Source: Cristatella mucedo (Eukaryota > Bryozoa > Phylactolaemata > Cristatellidae). Taken from it: a stretch of DNA of 64,000 nt. The position numbers and the translations under genes were made by a program. Every line of letters starts with the position of its first letter. Positions within the stretch are counted from its first letter, which is position 1. This document shows, piece by piece, positions 1 to 11,479 of this stretch. The stretch covers positions 454,501-518,500 of the forward strand of contig WPIO01000042.1 in assembly GCA_009760855.2 (NCBI GenBank), given 5' to 3'. Under the pieces are notes generated by a model. The model saw only the letters and a program-made list of their open reading frames with translations. It made no database searches and was not told the origin of the DNA.

Positions 1-560
1 ACTTGTTCAACATGGAATGAATTACTCCTGCGATGGACAGGGAAGCATGACTGCCTCCCCGCTGTACTCGTTTCGTGTCGCTAGTATAATTTTGTATCAC
101 TGTTTTTTCTCTGAATACCTGCCCATAGCAGTGTGGCCAGCTCGTGTGGCTGGCTGCCATGGCATGCTGGCGTCTGCCGAGTGCGGTGAGCGCCATAAAT
201 TCTGCAGGCAGGGTAGAAGTATATAAAGGTATACACCCGAGGATATGGTGATAATATAATATGTATCATAATATGATTGCGCGCCGGCTGGATCAACCAT
301 TTTTGTTTTGTTTTGTTTGGAACGAAAACAAGGAGCAACTTCTGCTCGTCCCACGAAGTAGCTCGTTTGGAGTTGGCTAGGATAAGAGCACACATGATCA
401 ATGAAGACTACAGTAAAATTGAATGGGACAACGACAGTGAATATACCATTTCTAGTGACCGACGGTGCATGCAGCAATGCTACATTGCTCCAATGAAGGT
501 TTTAAAGATAACTGCCTTCTGCAGACAGAAATTTAAAAAAATCTAGGGGAAAAGCAGTCG
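1..560 (+). other. Unassigned DNA, left edge (probably upstream intron of the CLC gene)
   Basis: No exon matching the family segment that must precede 3177 could be found here. The small open frames are not coding-like. It most likely belongs to the intron upstream of the first visible exon. Confidence 0.4.
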
Positions 561-561
561 T

Positions 562-1475
562 AATAATAATAATAATGCACTTGTTAAAGCGCCCTCAGAG
601 AACTTAATCTCTTTCTAAGCGCTTTAAATTTGCTGCAAAGGGAAATGCAATTGAATGGCAAGTAAAATCATGCTTGAATAACAAACAAAATGAATAATAT
701 GGTTAGGGGTGACATGCACAGGGTCAGCATGCAAATGTTGTTAGTGGTAGCATGCACAGTGTCAGCACGCATAAGCACATCAATGACAAATCACAGGGAC
801 CCACTAAATGCTGTCCTAAATAGGTGTTTGTAAGTTCTTTTTAAATGTGGTCAGGTCAGGGGATGTTCTGATGCAGGTCGGGAGGGAGTTCCAGGCTTTG
901 GGAGCATACGAACTACAAGCACGGTCTCCAAAGGATTTGAGGTTTGTACGAGGTATTTGTAGACCGTTGGATTCCGAAAAGCGGGTGGTACGCCGCTTTG
1001 CCTGATGAGGGAGTATATCTGAGAGATAGGCTGGAGCCATAGAATGAAGGGACCTAAAAGTGAGCGACAAAACCTTGAAGTCAATCCGTTGCTTGACATT
1101 TAGCCGGTGCAGGTCGGCGAGAAGTGGAGTAATGTGGCAACTGCGATGCTCACGACAGACAAGCCTAGCTGCCTAGTTTTGCACCAGCTGCAATCGCCTG
1201 ATCGCATATGCTGGTGGGGCACCGAGCAGTGAGTTGCAGAAGTCGAGACGAGATGTCACGAATGCGTGGATCAACTTAGATGTGGTATCCTTATCTAAAC
1301 AAGCCCTAATTTTAGCAATGTTTTGACGCAGAGAATAGGCAGATTTGACTGTGGAGCTGATATAGTCGTCTAACGAGAGGTCGCTTTGGAATATGACACC
1401 TAGATGTCGAGCTGATTCAACTGGAGATATGCTGGCAGAGCCAATTTTCATGGTCTGGATCTGGCGCTGCTTCTG
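562..1475 (-). mobile_element. L-A LINE, 5'-truncated, 3' end of RT ORF plus (ATT)n tail
   Basis: Read on the - strand, this is the 3' part of a CR1/L2-like non-LTR retrotransposon. Fragments include ISPVESARHLGVIFQSDLSL (1173-1451) and LTFRSLHSMAPAYLSDI (816-1070). They are followed by the 3' UTR, the consensus end 'gagattaagttctctgaggg' and an ATT run at 562-575. The frame is interrupted, so this is a dead copy. The same 3' end recurs more than ten times in the window. Confidence 0.85.
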
Positions 1476-3176
1476 TAGTGGTTATCTGCCATCATGACAC
1501 AAGATGCTTATGTAGAACTATTCCAAAGTGTTGCAGATTCTAGTGCAAGGAACCTCTTGGCGATAATTTTCTTTTCAGATAGCACAATCAACCTAAGAGT
1601 GTGGCTAAGGTCGGTCCATGTTTTGCCGCTACGCTGTTGAACTTAGTTTAAGACCATTACGAGTCAGTCTTCAGGCCCGAATGCTGCTGAGTTTTTCTGG
1701 GGAGAAGTGAATAGAAGGCTGAAAGCTCGGGTCGGTCATATCACACATCTGCATACTCACCTTTCATACATTAGCACGAAGTTTAGAGTGTGATTTGGCC
1801 ACATGCTTGCAACTGTTGAGTTTGCTCTATGCCCAGTTTACTCCAATAGGTCATTGTTTATCGCGGTTTCGTGGAGGGACGAGTGTTGGGGCAAAATTGC
1901 CAATCAGGGAAAGAAGCAGTGGCTGCTGCCCACGTGTATGGGCTTTGAGAACGACGATGGCTGTATTGGACGCAGGTGGGCGACGACGTACATACTAGTG
2001 TTACCTAGTTGTAGCCGTCGGGTAGCCTGCTCCGGAGCAGGAAGGAACACGGGGGGGGGGGAGATAGGATAGCATCCGTGCAGGCCGGTGGACGGCACTA
2101 AGTGTGGAGTTGGGGGCCGTGATATGGTCTCATGACCCGTGCCTCCATTCATCACCAATTCTGCTTAGTCGTCTGCACGGACAAGGCTTTGGCGAGTCCC
2201 GTGCTTGCACGGAGGGCCCATCGGCCCGGCGGAGCATGCAGTTAGGTTGGGCTGTAACTGTGTAACTTTGTTAAAGCACTAAGCTTTGTTTACACTAGCG
2301 AACGAGTTCAGACTCGAGGCATCCGAGAACTTGTCTCGTGGGCACAAGTGTTGAACTAGCCGTGTCTGCACTGGGGACAGCTCTGAGTCAAGGCTAGCCT
2401 CGTTGTTGGGCTGTGACTGGTGCAATCGCTCTTACTTTTGGCAGCAGGTGAGATCTTGGAAGTGTTATGGTCGAACAAAGTGTCTCGGTTTTGGCAAATT
2501 TTAGGTGGGCTTGATACTTCTACAGTCGAGTGTTAATTCTGGAGGCAGCAGCCGCTCTACGCAGCAAGGCTGCTGCTCGTGTCAGCTGCTTCATTCGGAG
2601 CTAGCGCGTGTTGGCGCACAGCTGGTCTCAGTTATGTGATGCAGTTGATGCACCACCTCCGACGTATATCCGTGAGAGTGTATGTTGTAGCTGCATATGC
2701 AAATTAATAAATAATCGCCTCGGATAGTAATATCTATAGGTCGCTTGTATAGCATCATGATAAAACTCGTTATCCAGGTGCTGTGCAACTTGCTGCAAGA
2801 TGACTCTCATACTCATATCCAAGTTATGCAGGTTTTATCATTGTTGTATGTCTTATTGAATATCAAATTATATTTCGGTGCCATTTCAAGCCACCCGGTT
2901 TCTGGCAGCAGACTGTTTTACCTCAGCTGCTGTTCCTCCTCCTCCTCCTCCTCCTCCTGCTTTTCCTTAGCTTAAGAATTGGACTCAAGCTTTTAGCTTT
3001 ATTGTCATGGTTACTCTCCTTCTCAGATGCTATCGTGTGGACGGTAGAAGCATGCCTCACGTCGTCTTAAGCGGATAGGTCATAAAGACTGCTGTTCCGG
3101 CGGCTAGCTTTCTTTAGTCGATGCGTTGGTGGCAGCTGCTTGGTGGCTGGCTTCTATTTCCGGCCTTTCGTTGCAG
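1476..3176 (+). other. Intron DNA upstream of first visible exon
   Basis: No gene recognised. A (TCC)n run lies near 2934-2959, and a 10-G run near 2051-2060. The last 20 bases form a usable pyrimidine-rich acceptor for the exon at 3177. Confidence 0.5.
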
Positions 3177-3257
3177 GTTATATCGGCGTCGGCTGCTGCC
3201 GGTGTGGCCGTGGCCTTTGGTGCGCCCATCGGTGGAGTCCTTTTCAGCCTCGAAGAG
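3177..3257 (+). CDS. CLCN3/4/5-like: CLC exchanger exon 1 of window (helix E-F region, proton glutamate)
   Basis: 81 nt, 27 residues, phase 0 at both ends. The acceptor is ttgcag and the donor is gtatgc. It encodes the hallmark stretch [15 protein letters not shown]. The last codon (GAG) is the intracellular proton glutamate, equivalent to E203 of the bacterial exchanger CLC-ec1 and E268 of ClC-5. This marks the protein as an exchanger and not a channel. An earlier coding exon must exist because the reading frame starts inside a helix. Confidence 0.95.
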
Positions 3258-3354
3258 GTATGCATGCCGCCTGCTGTTCCTCGTTCAGGCCTCCGCTCAC
3301 CGGAGGCTGAACAAGAGAGAGCGGGCAAGCAAGCCTGATTGTATCGCCCCTCTT

Positions 3355-3378
3355 CCCCCCCCCCCCCCCCCCCCCCCC
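3355..3378 (+). repeat. Poly-C run (24 C) in intron 1
   Basis: Uninterrupted cytosines about 100 bp downstream of exon 1 of the window. The rest of this intron (3258-4649) shows no other feature. Confidence 0.95.
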
Positions 3379-4649
3379 GTCGTCGTTCGACCCCTCTCGT
3401 GGTACTTCGCTCTGGCACTCAGCTCCGAGCCCAGCGAAAGGCCGACCCTTCCTTTGCCAGTGCGCAGCTCGTAAGGAAGCCGCCGCCGCAAGCTGCCGCC
3501 TCATTTGCTCCGAGCGATTCATAGCCATAGGCCCGCATTGTATTTATTGCTTGCCCATGTACGATGTGCTCTTAACCGTGGCTTGAAGTTAGCTTGATTT
3601 TCAGTAGAGGGTCGCCATTCGGCGTTGTGTTGGCCGACTGGCTGGACTCTGCAGGCTAGGCGTCGGTGGAGACGTTGGCATGTCGTCGGAGCTGGGCTTA
3701 GGCAAAGGCTGCTACGGGCGCACTCGGGAGAGTGAGGCTCGGTAGTGTGCTGCCTCGTCGGTGGTGGTCTATAAGCGCTTCGCTCGGTCGTGTGACTGCC
3801 TCCGCGTGCCGATACGATTCGCGAGAGATAGCTGCAGCTGCAGTTGACACTGTTGAACTGAGCAATCACTAAATGAGCGAGTGTGCGAGTCTGGCTACGA
3901 TGTGCACTCCCGTCCTGCTAAATGTGAACGTTTCCATATTGCACAATGGCAGATGATCGTGAGGTTTTTCGCTATTGCAGACCTTGTTGTAATCAGGATT
4001 TCCATTTATAAATGGCCATTCCTTTATTCGGTTCGGCTCGATTTGCAGCAACACTCCTGCAGACCAGATGGCACAACAAGAGCACACAGCTCACTGCCAC
4101 AAATAACGCTTCCAAATATATCAACTTTACAGCGAGTGATTTGGCTACTCTCAGAAGACCTCAGGCGTTTCCCCATCGGGCCCCGATAGGATCCAAGTCG
4201 GACAGAGCTGGTTGTCATTCGGCTCAGCTTGGCACATGTTTTCTGTTCTTTTATGATGTATAACAGTTCAAGTTAGCATGGGGACGGACCAGCAGGCGTG
4301 GCTACACTCTCCTTTGGGTCCGAGCCTTGTGCCCTGTTGAAATCCTTTTCGTAAGCTTGTTGAGGAAGCCACATTTGAAAGTCACATAGCAGGCATGCGC
4401 AAGCATGAAGAGTAGGAAATGCATGCAGGTTGCAAAAGCACCCTGAGCCGATGCAGCAGCAGAGCCTCGAGCTTACGCTTGAGCTCGGCAGCAGTGCTCG
4501 GCAGCGCTGCAGAGCTGCTCGATCCGTGCTCCCTGACACACACCGACGACGCTCTGTGCTGCCGCGTTGCCCCCTCTCCCCGACATCGGTGCTGCACTGG
4601 GGTTGGGGGGAGTGTTTCCCTCTTGCAATTTCACATCGCTCTTTTGCAG

Positions 4650-4832
4650 GCGAGCTACTACTTCCCTATGAAGACCCTCTGGCGCTCCTTCTTCTGCGCC
4701 ATGTGTGCAGCATTCGTGCTGAGGCTCATAAATCCGTTCGGAAACGATCACCTCGTCGTCTTCTTCATCGACTTCACCAAGGATTGGTACTTGATCGAGA
4801 TAATACCGTTCCTGATCGTCGGTGCTCTGGGG
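4650..4832 (+). CDS. CLCN3/4/5-like: CLC exchanger exon 2 (residues 28-88)
   Basis: 183 nt, phase 0 in and out, acceptor cttttgcag, donor gtgagc. It begins ASYYFPMKTLWRSFF and continues through INPFGN, both diagnostic of the ClC-3/4/5 group. It then covers a luminal segment and the next membrane helix, ending GALG. The upstream intron is 1392 bp and carries a 24-base poly-C run. Confidence 0.95.
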
Positions 4833-5467
4833 GTGAGCGCGGTGCAGCCAGCGCTTAGCGGTTGCACTCTTTTTATCCACCCAAAAGTGTTTCCCCGCTG
4901 CCATTCGCAAAACTCGGCCCTCTGAACTCCCGAGCTTTAAGGTTTGGAGTTCCAGCCTGGCAGCCGAGGCAGTAGGGCAATCGAGACTGGCAGAGCTGCT
5001 GACAACCTTTCCGCCGGCTCCGATGGCTCGTGTACAGCTGCGCTGCTTGTTTGAATTGTCGTCTTTGCCTGATTTATCGTCGTCCGTCTCTCTCTCCCCC
5101 TCTCTGCTGAGCTGCCAAGGGATACAACTACTTCCTTCGCAGCACGTGTAAACTGCCTAGAAAGAGTTATTGGTCTCTAAGGGTGCTATTCAAATGACTT
5201 ATTAGAATAATCATAGTATTATCATTCTTCTCTTTAGAATACTTGGCTCGCTTTCGAATCATTAGCTGGGGGAGGCTAAAATGCATGCACCTCACGACCC
5301 CTGTCGTGGTTTTGAGTGCTGCAGTAGGCAGCCTGTGTTGCCTGCTGCAAAGCGAGGCTTTAGCGGCTAAAGCACCTCTGCTGCTACACGAATGTTACAC
5401 ATTGTATCCCGGCTGATCTTTGCTTTACCTTCTCCATGGCCTCGCACCATTTCCTTAACCTTTGCAG

Positions 5468-5613
5468 GGACTGTTTGGAGCGCTGTTTATAAAAGCCAAC
5501 CTGAAGTGGTGTCGCGTGAGGAAGACGACCAGGCTTGGCAAATATCCCATCACTGAGGTCGTCGTGTTAGCAGTCCTGTCAGCACTGCTTGCATTCCCTA
5601 ATCCATACACGAG
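5468..5613 (+). CDS. CLCN3/4/5-like: CLC exchanger exon 3 (residues 89-136 plus part of 137)
   Basis: 146 nt, starts in phase 0 and ends with two bases of an Arg codon. Acceptor tttgcag, donor gtacgc. It encodes [15 protein letters not shown], a basic cytosolic linker with LGKYP, a hydrophobic helix and the conserved FPNPYTR. Its order and spacing match the mammalian proteins. Confidence 0.95.
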
Positions 5614-6547
5614 GTACGCCGCCGCTGCACTCATAGCTTCGAGAGCGCAGCAGCTGCCACATTTAGCCAGGCTGGCCTCTTCTGTGCTGCTGGCCGCTGA
5701 CTGGCGTGCACGCGCCTGAGCAGCCGGTTCTCAAACAGCGCTGACTGGATGCAGAGTGTGCAGCCTGCGATGTGCAGTCCTGTCAGCTCTTGCGTTGTGG
5801 GCCACTGGAGGGGGGCTGAGAATGGGCTCGTGAATGACTGACCCATGATTATCCCTGCCAGAGCTCGATACCATTTTTTCTTTGGAATCTGATGTCATTC
5901 TAAGGGCTGCCACGAACAGTGCTCCTGCCTGTCTATATTGCTCGTTACACACGCGTGATTAAACTCACTGGCTCGTTCTTGTTAATGGGCCATCCACTAT
6001 CACTAAGCTCAGGCACTGGCCACTTTCCGGCTACCCTCCTTGCTTGGTTTGCAAGAGAACGACAAATGCTGCGTGAGGCGATCATGATGGCTCAAGAAGA
6101 AGTCGTTTCGTGCGATGGCTGAGGTCTCAATGAAGCTTCAGGGATTGAAGATTGATTGGGTTTGAAGATTGGGTTGAGATGGCCTGACACTTGCTCGAAG
6201 CCTTCTCCAAGTCAGCTGCTAATATTTTATCCGGCCACCCAGGCCGTGTTGGGCTTGCTGCACCGAGCCGCACACGGCAATGGTGCAGGCCTTACTTAGC
6301 CTGGGCCCGCTGCAGCCTGGCAGCGGCCGATGCTTTGTGCTCCGATGCTGCACAGATGATCCTCAAATGCCAGCTGCAGCTTCTTGGAGTCTTTCTACGG
6401 GACGTGGACTGCAGCCCAGCGGAAACCATGTGTAGGAGTAGCCATTGCAATTGGCTGTTTTGTGCAGGTTTCAGGTTTGGTAAAGGTTCTGTCTTTAGTG
6501 ATATGGTGGAAGTGTCGGCCCTCTGCTTTTACCGACCTATTCAGTCA

Positions 6548-6832
<285 letters not shown>

Positions 6833-7246
6833 GTGCATGTAAATACGAGAGCTTGGGTGATATCAGGGCATGTCTTGTTCTGAATTGATACTCCATTGCT
6901 GCTTCACTGCAGAGCCACGTTAGTGGCAAACCAGGCAGTTTCTATTCAGCAGCCCAGGTAGCAGCCTGTGGCTTGCTGCCCTGAAGGCCCTAGTCGAGTG
7001 CTTGCATTTAAAGGTCAGCGATGCAGCGCAAGTGTCGTCACCCCAAGACGGCCGCACTTCGGGCCAAGTGCTCCTAGCTGCATGCAGTGCGAGGGCATTC
7101 TTTTCGGTGCAGTGCTCTTGGTCTGGTTCTGCGCAGCTAGCTCGGCATCTCGCTAGCTGGGCTGCTCCGTTTCAATGCTCCGTTTCAATGCTGTCCTCTT
7201 TGTGTGGGCCTCACCCGTGTGCGCTGCGACTCTCTCGTCTTGATAG

Positions 7247-7315
7247 GAAGAGCACGAGCGATCTAATCAAGCAGCTGGTCAGTCACTGTGGGCCCGAGGA
7301 CACCAGCGATCTCTG
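7247..7315 (+). CDS. CLCN3/4/5-like: CLC exchanger exon 4 (residues 137-159, luminal loop)
   Basis: 69 nt. One base completes the Arg codon split with exon 3, and two bases start a Cys codon. Acceptor cttgatag, donor gtcagt. It encodes STSDLIKQLVSHCGPED, matching the TSELI-x-LF-x-DCG segment of the family. It is followed by an intron of only 191 bp, the shortest in the window. Confidence 0.93.
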
Positions 7316-7506
7316 GTCAGTGGCGGCCGGTAGCCGTATCCGCAGCAATGCTGGCTCGAGGCAGTTCGCTTCAATGGCTATAAGTTGCTATACAAGCCTT
7401 ATGGCGTCCTGCTTTTTATCGCGTCCGACTTTGTCGAGGCGGCGGGTCCCGTTCGTTGGCATTTCCTGCTCGGCTGCTTTTGATCATTTGTCTCGGTTCG
7501 TCGCAG

Positions 7507-7654
7507 CAATTATGGCGGCACCAAGATTTTCACAAACGTGCACGACGCAGTGGGAAGCTCCGAGATAGGGCCCGGTATGGAGCGAGCTCTGTGGCAGCTG
7601 ACGCTCGCTTTGCTCCTCAAGGTGGTTCTCGTCGTGTTCACTATCGGCATCAAG
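7507..7654 (+). CDS. CLCN3/4/5-like: CLC exchanger exon 5 (residues 160-209)
   Basis: 148 nt. One base completes Cys 160 (the LCxY motif of the family) and the exon ends in phase 0. Acceptor cgtcgcag, donor gtaatt. It covers the variable luminal loop and then ALWQLTLALLLKVVLVV and FTIGIK, the helix leading into the pore motif. The loop sequence differs from vertebrates, but the flanking helix is typical. A (CTG)n run starts 8 bp past the donor. Confidence 0.93.
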
Positions 7655-7660
7655 GTAATT

Positions 7661-7684
7661 GCTGCTGCTGCTGCTGCTGCTGCT
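7661..7684 (+). repeat. (CTG)n trinucleotide run
   Basis: About eight GCT/CTG units starting a few bases after the donor of exon 5. It is close enough to the splice site that length change might affect donor use. Confidence 0.9.
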
Positions 7685-7689
7685 GAAGC

Positions 7690-8530
7690 CTTCTGCATGT
7701 GGTAAAGACCGTGCATCACCTGGGCTATAAGCAAGGACCGCTGGGCGGGTGCTCTTTTGCGGTCGTTGCAATGTCTGTCCCTTAGCCTGGATTGTTGATT
7801 TGGTGATGTAAAAGAATGGCTTGTCATCTGGTGATCCGGTCTGGGCCAGACTTTAGAAGCACAGGCAGAAGTAGCGCTGACTTGCGCAGAAGAGCGAGCA
7901 GCACTCTCGCGAAAAGCTGCTTGACGAATTTGCACGCAGCTGCTCGCCTCACTATCCCACCATAATGGTCAAGCAGTTGGAGCAGTGCCGTGACTTGTGG
8001 TACGGCCGTGCGTGCAATTCAGACAGCGCTGCTACTGCCAGAACTAATCTAATCACTAATCATTAAATCAGTAAACTAATCAGAACTAATCCAACTAGAA
8101 CTCGTTCGTGGCTAAGACTAGTACTACATGATATAATGGCACCTATCAGGTTTGAACATAAATGACAATGTGACATTTGTATATCACCGCAAGAGAACTA
8201 AATCTCTTTCTAGAATTGTACATGTGCCCAAAAGGAAACGTGGGAAGGGGGTCTCTCTTTACGGTTAAACCCCCAGCGCGTGTGTCAAGCTGTCGAAAGT
8301 TGACACCTTCATGTGCAGCCGTCACACACTGTCAGCCTTCGGCCTGTAGGAAGCAGGCATCCTCACTTATTGCTTACCGAAGGTGTAGCAGCGCCATTAC
8401 CCCCGTATCTGTGCCGTCCCTTCGATCAGCAAGTTGCAGCAGCGGTGTGCTTATCCATCTTGGCGCGATCAAAGGTTCAGCCACCTGTTAACTTCACCTG
8501 CAGCATCTGCACGAAATATGGATGTGCTGT
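7690..8530 (+). other. Intron DNA, no recognised feature
   Basis: Nothing coding or repetitive was recognised between the CTG run and the 26-bp satellite. Confidence 0.4.
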
Positions 8531-8535
8531 TCTAT

Positions 8536-8650
8536 ATTCGTAAGTTTCGTATATTCTATAGATTCGTAAGTTTCGTATATTCTATAGATTCGTAAGTTTC
8601 GTATATTCTATAGATTCGTAAGTTTCGTATATTCTATAGATTCGTAAGTT
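8536..8650 (+). repeat. 26-bp minisatellite, about 4.5 copies
   Basis: Unit starts attcgtaagtttcgtatatt and ends ctatag. Copies begin at 8536, 8562, 8588 and 8614, with a partial at 8640. The copies look identical. It directly abuts an L-A LINE fragment. Confidence 0.95.
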
Positions 8651-8663
8651 TGTTGCTCTGCAC

Positions 8664-8855
8664 AGGGCCAGCATGCAAATGTGGTTAGTGGCAGCATGCA
8701 CAGTGTCGGTACGCATAAGTACATGAAGGACGAATCACAGGGATCCACTAAATGCTGTCCTAAATAGGTGTGCTAAAGTTCTTTTTAAATGTGGTCAGGT
8801 CAGGGGATGTTCTGACGCAGGTCGGGAGGGAGTTCCAGGCTTTGGGAGCTTTGGT
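8664..8855 (-). mobile_element. L-A LINE fragment (3' UTR and end of ORF)
   Basis: Near-identical to 715-905 on the - strand: 'gtggcagcatgcacagtgtc', the region encoding FKKN, and 'ggagttccaggctttgggag'. It lacks the terminal ATT tail. Confidence 0.85.
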
Positions 8856-9099
8856 TATACCCTCTTCCACGGCAAGTTTACAGACAATTTGCTAAGTTGT
8901 TCGATAGCCCCCTCAAAAGCAATTTCAATGCTGTGAGGCTGAGGAAAAAATTCCCAGGCAAAATAGAGAGGACGGGAGATGGTGGCATGATGCAATTAAT
9001 CAGGAAGCTAGACGAACCATCGCGTTTACCCTTATGTCGAAAAACAAAAATAAACTTAAAGGTGAAGTAAAGGTCCGCTGATTCGGCAGCCTTCTTTAT

Positions 9100-9420
9100 A
9101 TATCTGTCTGTCTGTATCTCCATCTGTAACTCCACAAAGCCACAAAGACCATGTGGGTGTTACGCAGGAGAGTTTTGCACAGCGCACTCGCAGCCCAAGC
9201 GGCTTTCGATACGCATTCGGTGGCCAACAGACTTCGTCTCATGCAACAAAGAGAAAGTGGAAAGCATGGCAGAATCACGAGAGCAGTTGAGGTAGCGAGT
9301 ATCATGGAAGTAGCAGCTCAGGACCGCTGAAAAGGATGTTCCATAGCCGGCAGCAGGAGAGTAGCAAAGATCCTTGGTAGCTATCCTTTTGTTGGCAATC
9401 AAGGATTCGCTGCTGCTTGA
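9100..9420 (-). mobile_element. L-B LINE 3' fragment
   Basis: On the - strand this is the 3' end of the second LINE family, with the stretch ctttgtggctttgtggagtt and a tail rich in cagacagac. The upstream part matches the copies at 24.2 kb and 28.9 kb (for example the segment encoding AADYGTSFSAV). Confidence 0.75.
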
Positions 9421-9429
9421 CTCAAGACA

Positions 9430-10140
9430 CTGACCTTGGGAGTAAAGTGCTAGCATCTGACCTCTGGCTTTGGACTCCCGGCAAAACTAAAGATCAGTTT
9501 GTTGAGCTGCATCATTCGTACAACAGCAGGGACTACCAACGTAGTGGAGGCAGTGGCTTCCATCCCTCTATCCCCTCACTGAGGGCAATTAGGAAGTGCC
9601 CAGTATAGGGGTACTGGATTCTTGGTTTGCTGTTTGTTGCTTCGGGTAAATTGTGCCTTAGCTGAGGCTTGATCCGTAACCTCCGTATAGGCTGCTCAGT
9701 TTATTCGAAGCCTTTTTTCGATTCTTATTTGCTCTCAAATAGTCGTGTAGTGGTGTACACATATACTTGGCTAACCTCTTTTAGGCTAACTCACTGTTAC
9801 ATGACGACCTTTTTAAGTTGGCTTGCTGTTCGAGACCGATTGCAGATCGCTGTTGGACTTTAATACCGAAGAGAGCCGATATTGTGTAACGTTTCTTGCA
9901 TCAGGATTATGGGAAGTGTTTATGCATAACGAGACTCGATATATTGTCAACACGAAAGCGGACATGGCATTTTGCAGTGTTACAGCCTAAAGTCCACTGT
10001 CAGCACCAAGAGATTGGAACAAAAGGAACGATCCTACCCCTGCCTGTACTTTTCCACTTTAGGGATCTATGTTCGATTGCCCCCCTGCCCCAAGACTCCG
10101 GTGCTAAGCTGCAGTTTCTCGGACGGTTCGTTTATCCAAG
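9430..10140 (+). other. Intron DNA, no recognised feature
   Basis: I see no coding or repeat signature here. Confidence 0.4.
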
Positions 10141-10144
10141 TGAT

Positions 10145-10408
10145 CGTGCTCCCTTTGCAGCAATTGTAAAGCGCCTAGAAGAGCCCTGATGGCACACTAG
10201 GTAAGGCGGTTGCTTTCACGACCTCGGTCCCGAGGTCGTGGGTTCGATTCCTGTGGTGGGTGATTCTTTATCGCCACTGCAAGCTGTGGTGATAGCCGTA
10301 AAGGCTCTTCTGTCGCTATACAAAAGAGGCTGCTTAATCAGCTAGGATTTTTTTTAGAAAGAGATTGAGTTCTCCGAGGGTGCTTTATCAAATGCATTAT
10401 TATTAAAG
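10145..10408 (+). mobile_element. L-A LINE 3' tail split by a SINE
   Basis: The L-A terminal sequence (gcaattgtaaagcgcctaga ... gattgagttctccgagggtg ... attattatt) is present but interrupted after 'cctagaa' by the SINE at 10181-10354. It resumes at 10355. Confidence 0.85.
10181..10354 (+). mobile_element. SINE-A (tRNA-derived), nested in an L-A tail
   Basis: The tRNA-like head has an A box (tggcacactaggtaaggcgg) and a B box (ggttcgattcc). A body follows (tatcgccactgcaagc, gtcgctatacaaaagaggct), then a T-rich 3' end. It is flanked by TAGAA at 10176-10180 and 10355-10359, consistent with a target-site duplication. Confidence 0.9.
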
Positions 10409-10409
10409 T

Positions 10410-11390
10410 ATAAATATATGTCAAACTATAAATATCCATGATTGTGACGAAAATGTAGCTTCAGTACGTCTGATGACAAGTAGAGCAATGCTCATTTCTT
10501 TGAAATCAGAAATAAATTACTGCAGTGACGTGAAAGCAGAGCCGAACTCCCATATCACATTTCACGGTAATCCATGATGTATTGACCGAGTTATGAATTT
10601 TAGAAGGCACAAAGCCGCACTGTAAATTTAGCTGTTTAAAAGCCACAAGCATTTACCTCAACACGCTGGGAACATGTATTTTGATCTACCAAGGTTCAAC
10701 AAGTTGGGACGAAAGTCACTTATAATACTGAGATAGGTAAATCGCATTTTCTCTTATGTGGAAATCAGCAAAACTTCCGATCACATTTCTAACATATTTT
10801 TTCCTGAAAGGTACCCCAAACAAATACAGTCGTCCCACTTTGCGCTCTGACTTTTGCTGCTTCACTCTATCGCGGTTTTTCAAATACACGTGTTCATTTA
10901 AAGGTTTATCGAGATTGTGAAAATGATACAGTGCCCGCTCGGTTATCTTATTCAACTATATCCCCTGTATTAAATATGTGTGCGTATGTGTCTAATCAGG
11001 CCAACGGCAGGCAGCAAAGAGAGCTCCCCACATGGCTGGAGATAAGTGTCTTTTTTTAAGTATAAAGGGGGTGTAGGCTCGGGAGTTCTTACGTGCACTA
11101 GGATGACCTCACAACTGGGGGAGCAATAGGGTAGCCAGTGGTTGCTAAGCCACATGCCATTAACCATGAGTCTTTTATGTTAGGCAGATGACATATGACT
11201 AAGATCTGGCTGCAAGAAATTGTTAAATGAGGCTTGAGATGCTTAGATCTGCTGTACTGTGTGATCGAGCACAGATGCATTCCACCTTTGTAATAGAAGA
11301 AGTCGATGTGCCACCCCCACATGCCAGGGGCACAGGTGTGCACGTGGCATTGCCAGCTGCTCATATTGCTGGGTGGTCTATTATCGTTGC
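10410..11390 (+). other. AT-rich intron DNA before exon 6
   Basis: No recognised repeat or gene. The segment at 10440-10960 resembles in wording 14040-14560 (both contain 'tacgtctgatgacaag'- or 'gttatgaattttaga'-like phrases), which suggests a diverged dispersed repeat. Confidence 0.4.
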
Positions 11391-11393
11391 CAG

Positions 11394-11479
11394 GTGCCAG
11401 CCGGTCTGTTCATTCCGAGCCTCTGCATCGGCTCAATCATGGGTCGCCTCGTCGGCATCGGTGTGGAACAGCTGGCACT
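11394..11479 (+). CDS. CLCN3/4/5-like: CLC exchanger exon 6 (pore motif GxFxP, residues 210-237)
   Basis: 86 nt, phase 0 in, two bases of a Leu codon out. Acceptor gttgccag, donor gtaagt. It encodes [14 protein letters not shown], the anion-pathway GLFIP signature, followed by [13 protein letters not shown]. The residue before GLFIP is Ala where vertebrate members have Ser (VPSG), a small lineage difference. It lies downstream of a 3739-bp intron full of repeats. Confidence 0.95.

Noticed and set aside
1-3176. Upstream CLC exons with the GKEGP motif
   Set aside because: I searched for the expected segments on the + strand and saw none, so they must lie left of the window.
8536-8650. CRISPR array
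   Set aside because: The 26-bp units are contiguous with no unique spacers, and the DNA is eukaryotic.
10189-10265. tRNA gene
   Set aside because: A and B boxes are present, but the sequence continues into a SINE body and recurs in other copies; it does not fold as a clean tRNA.
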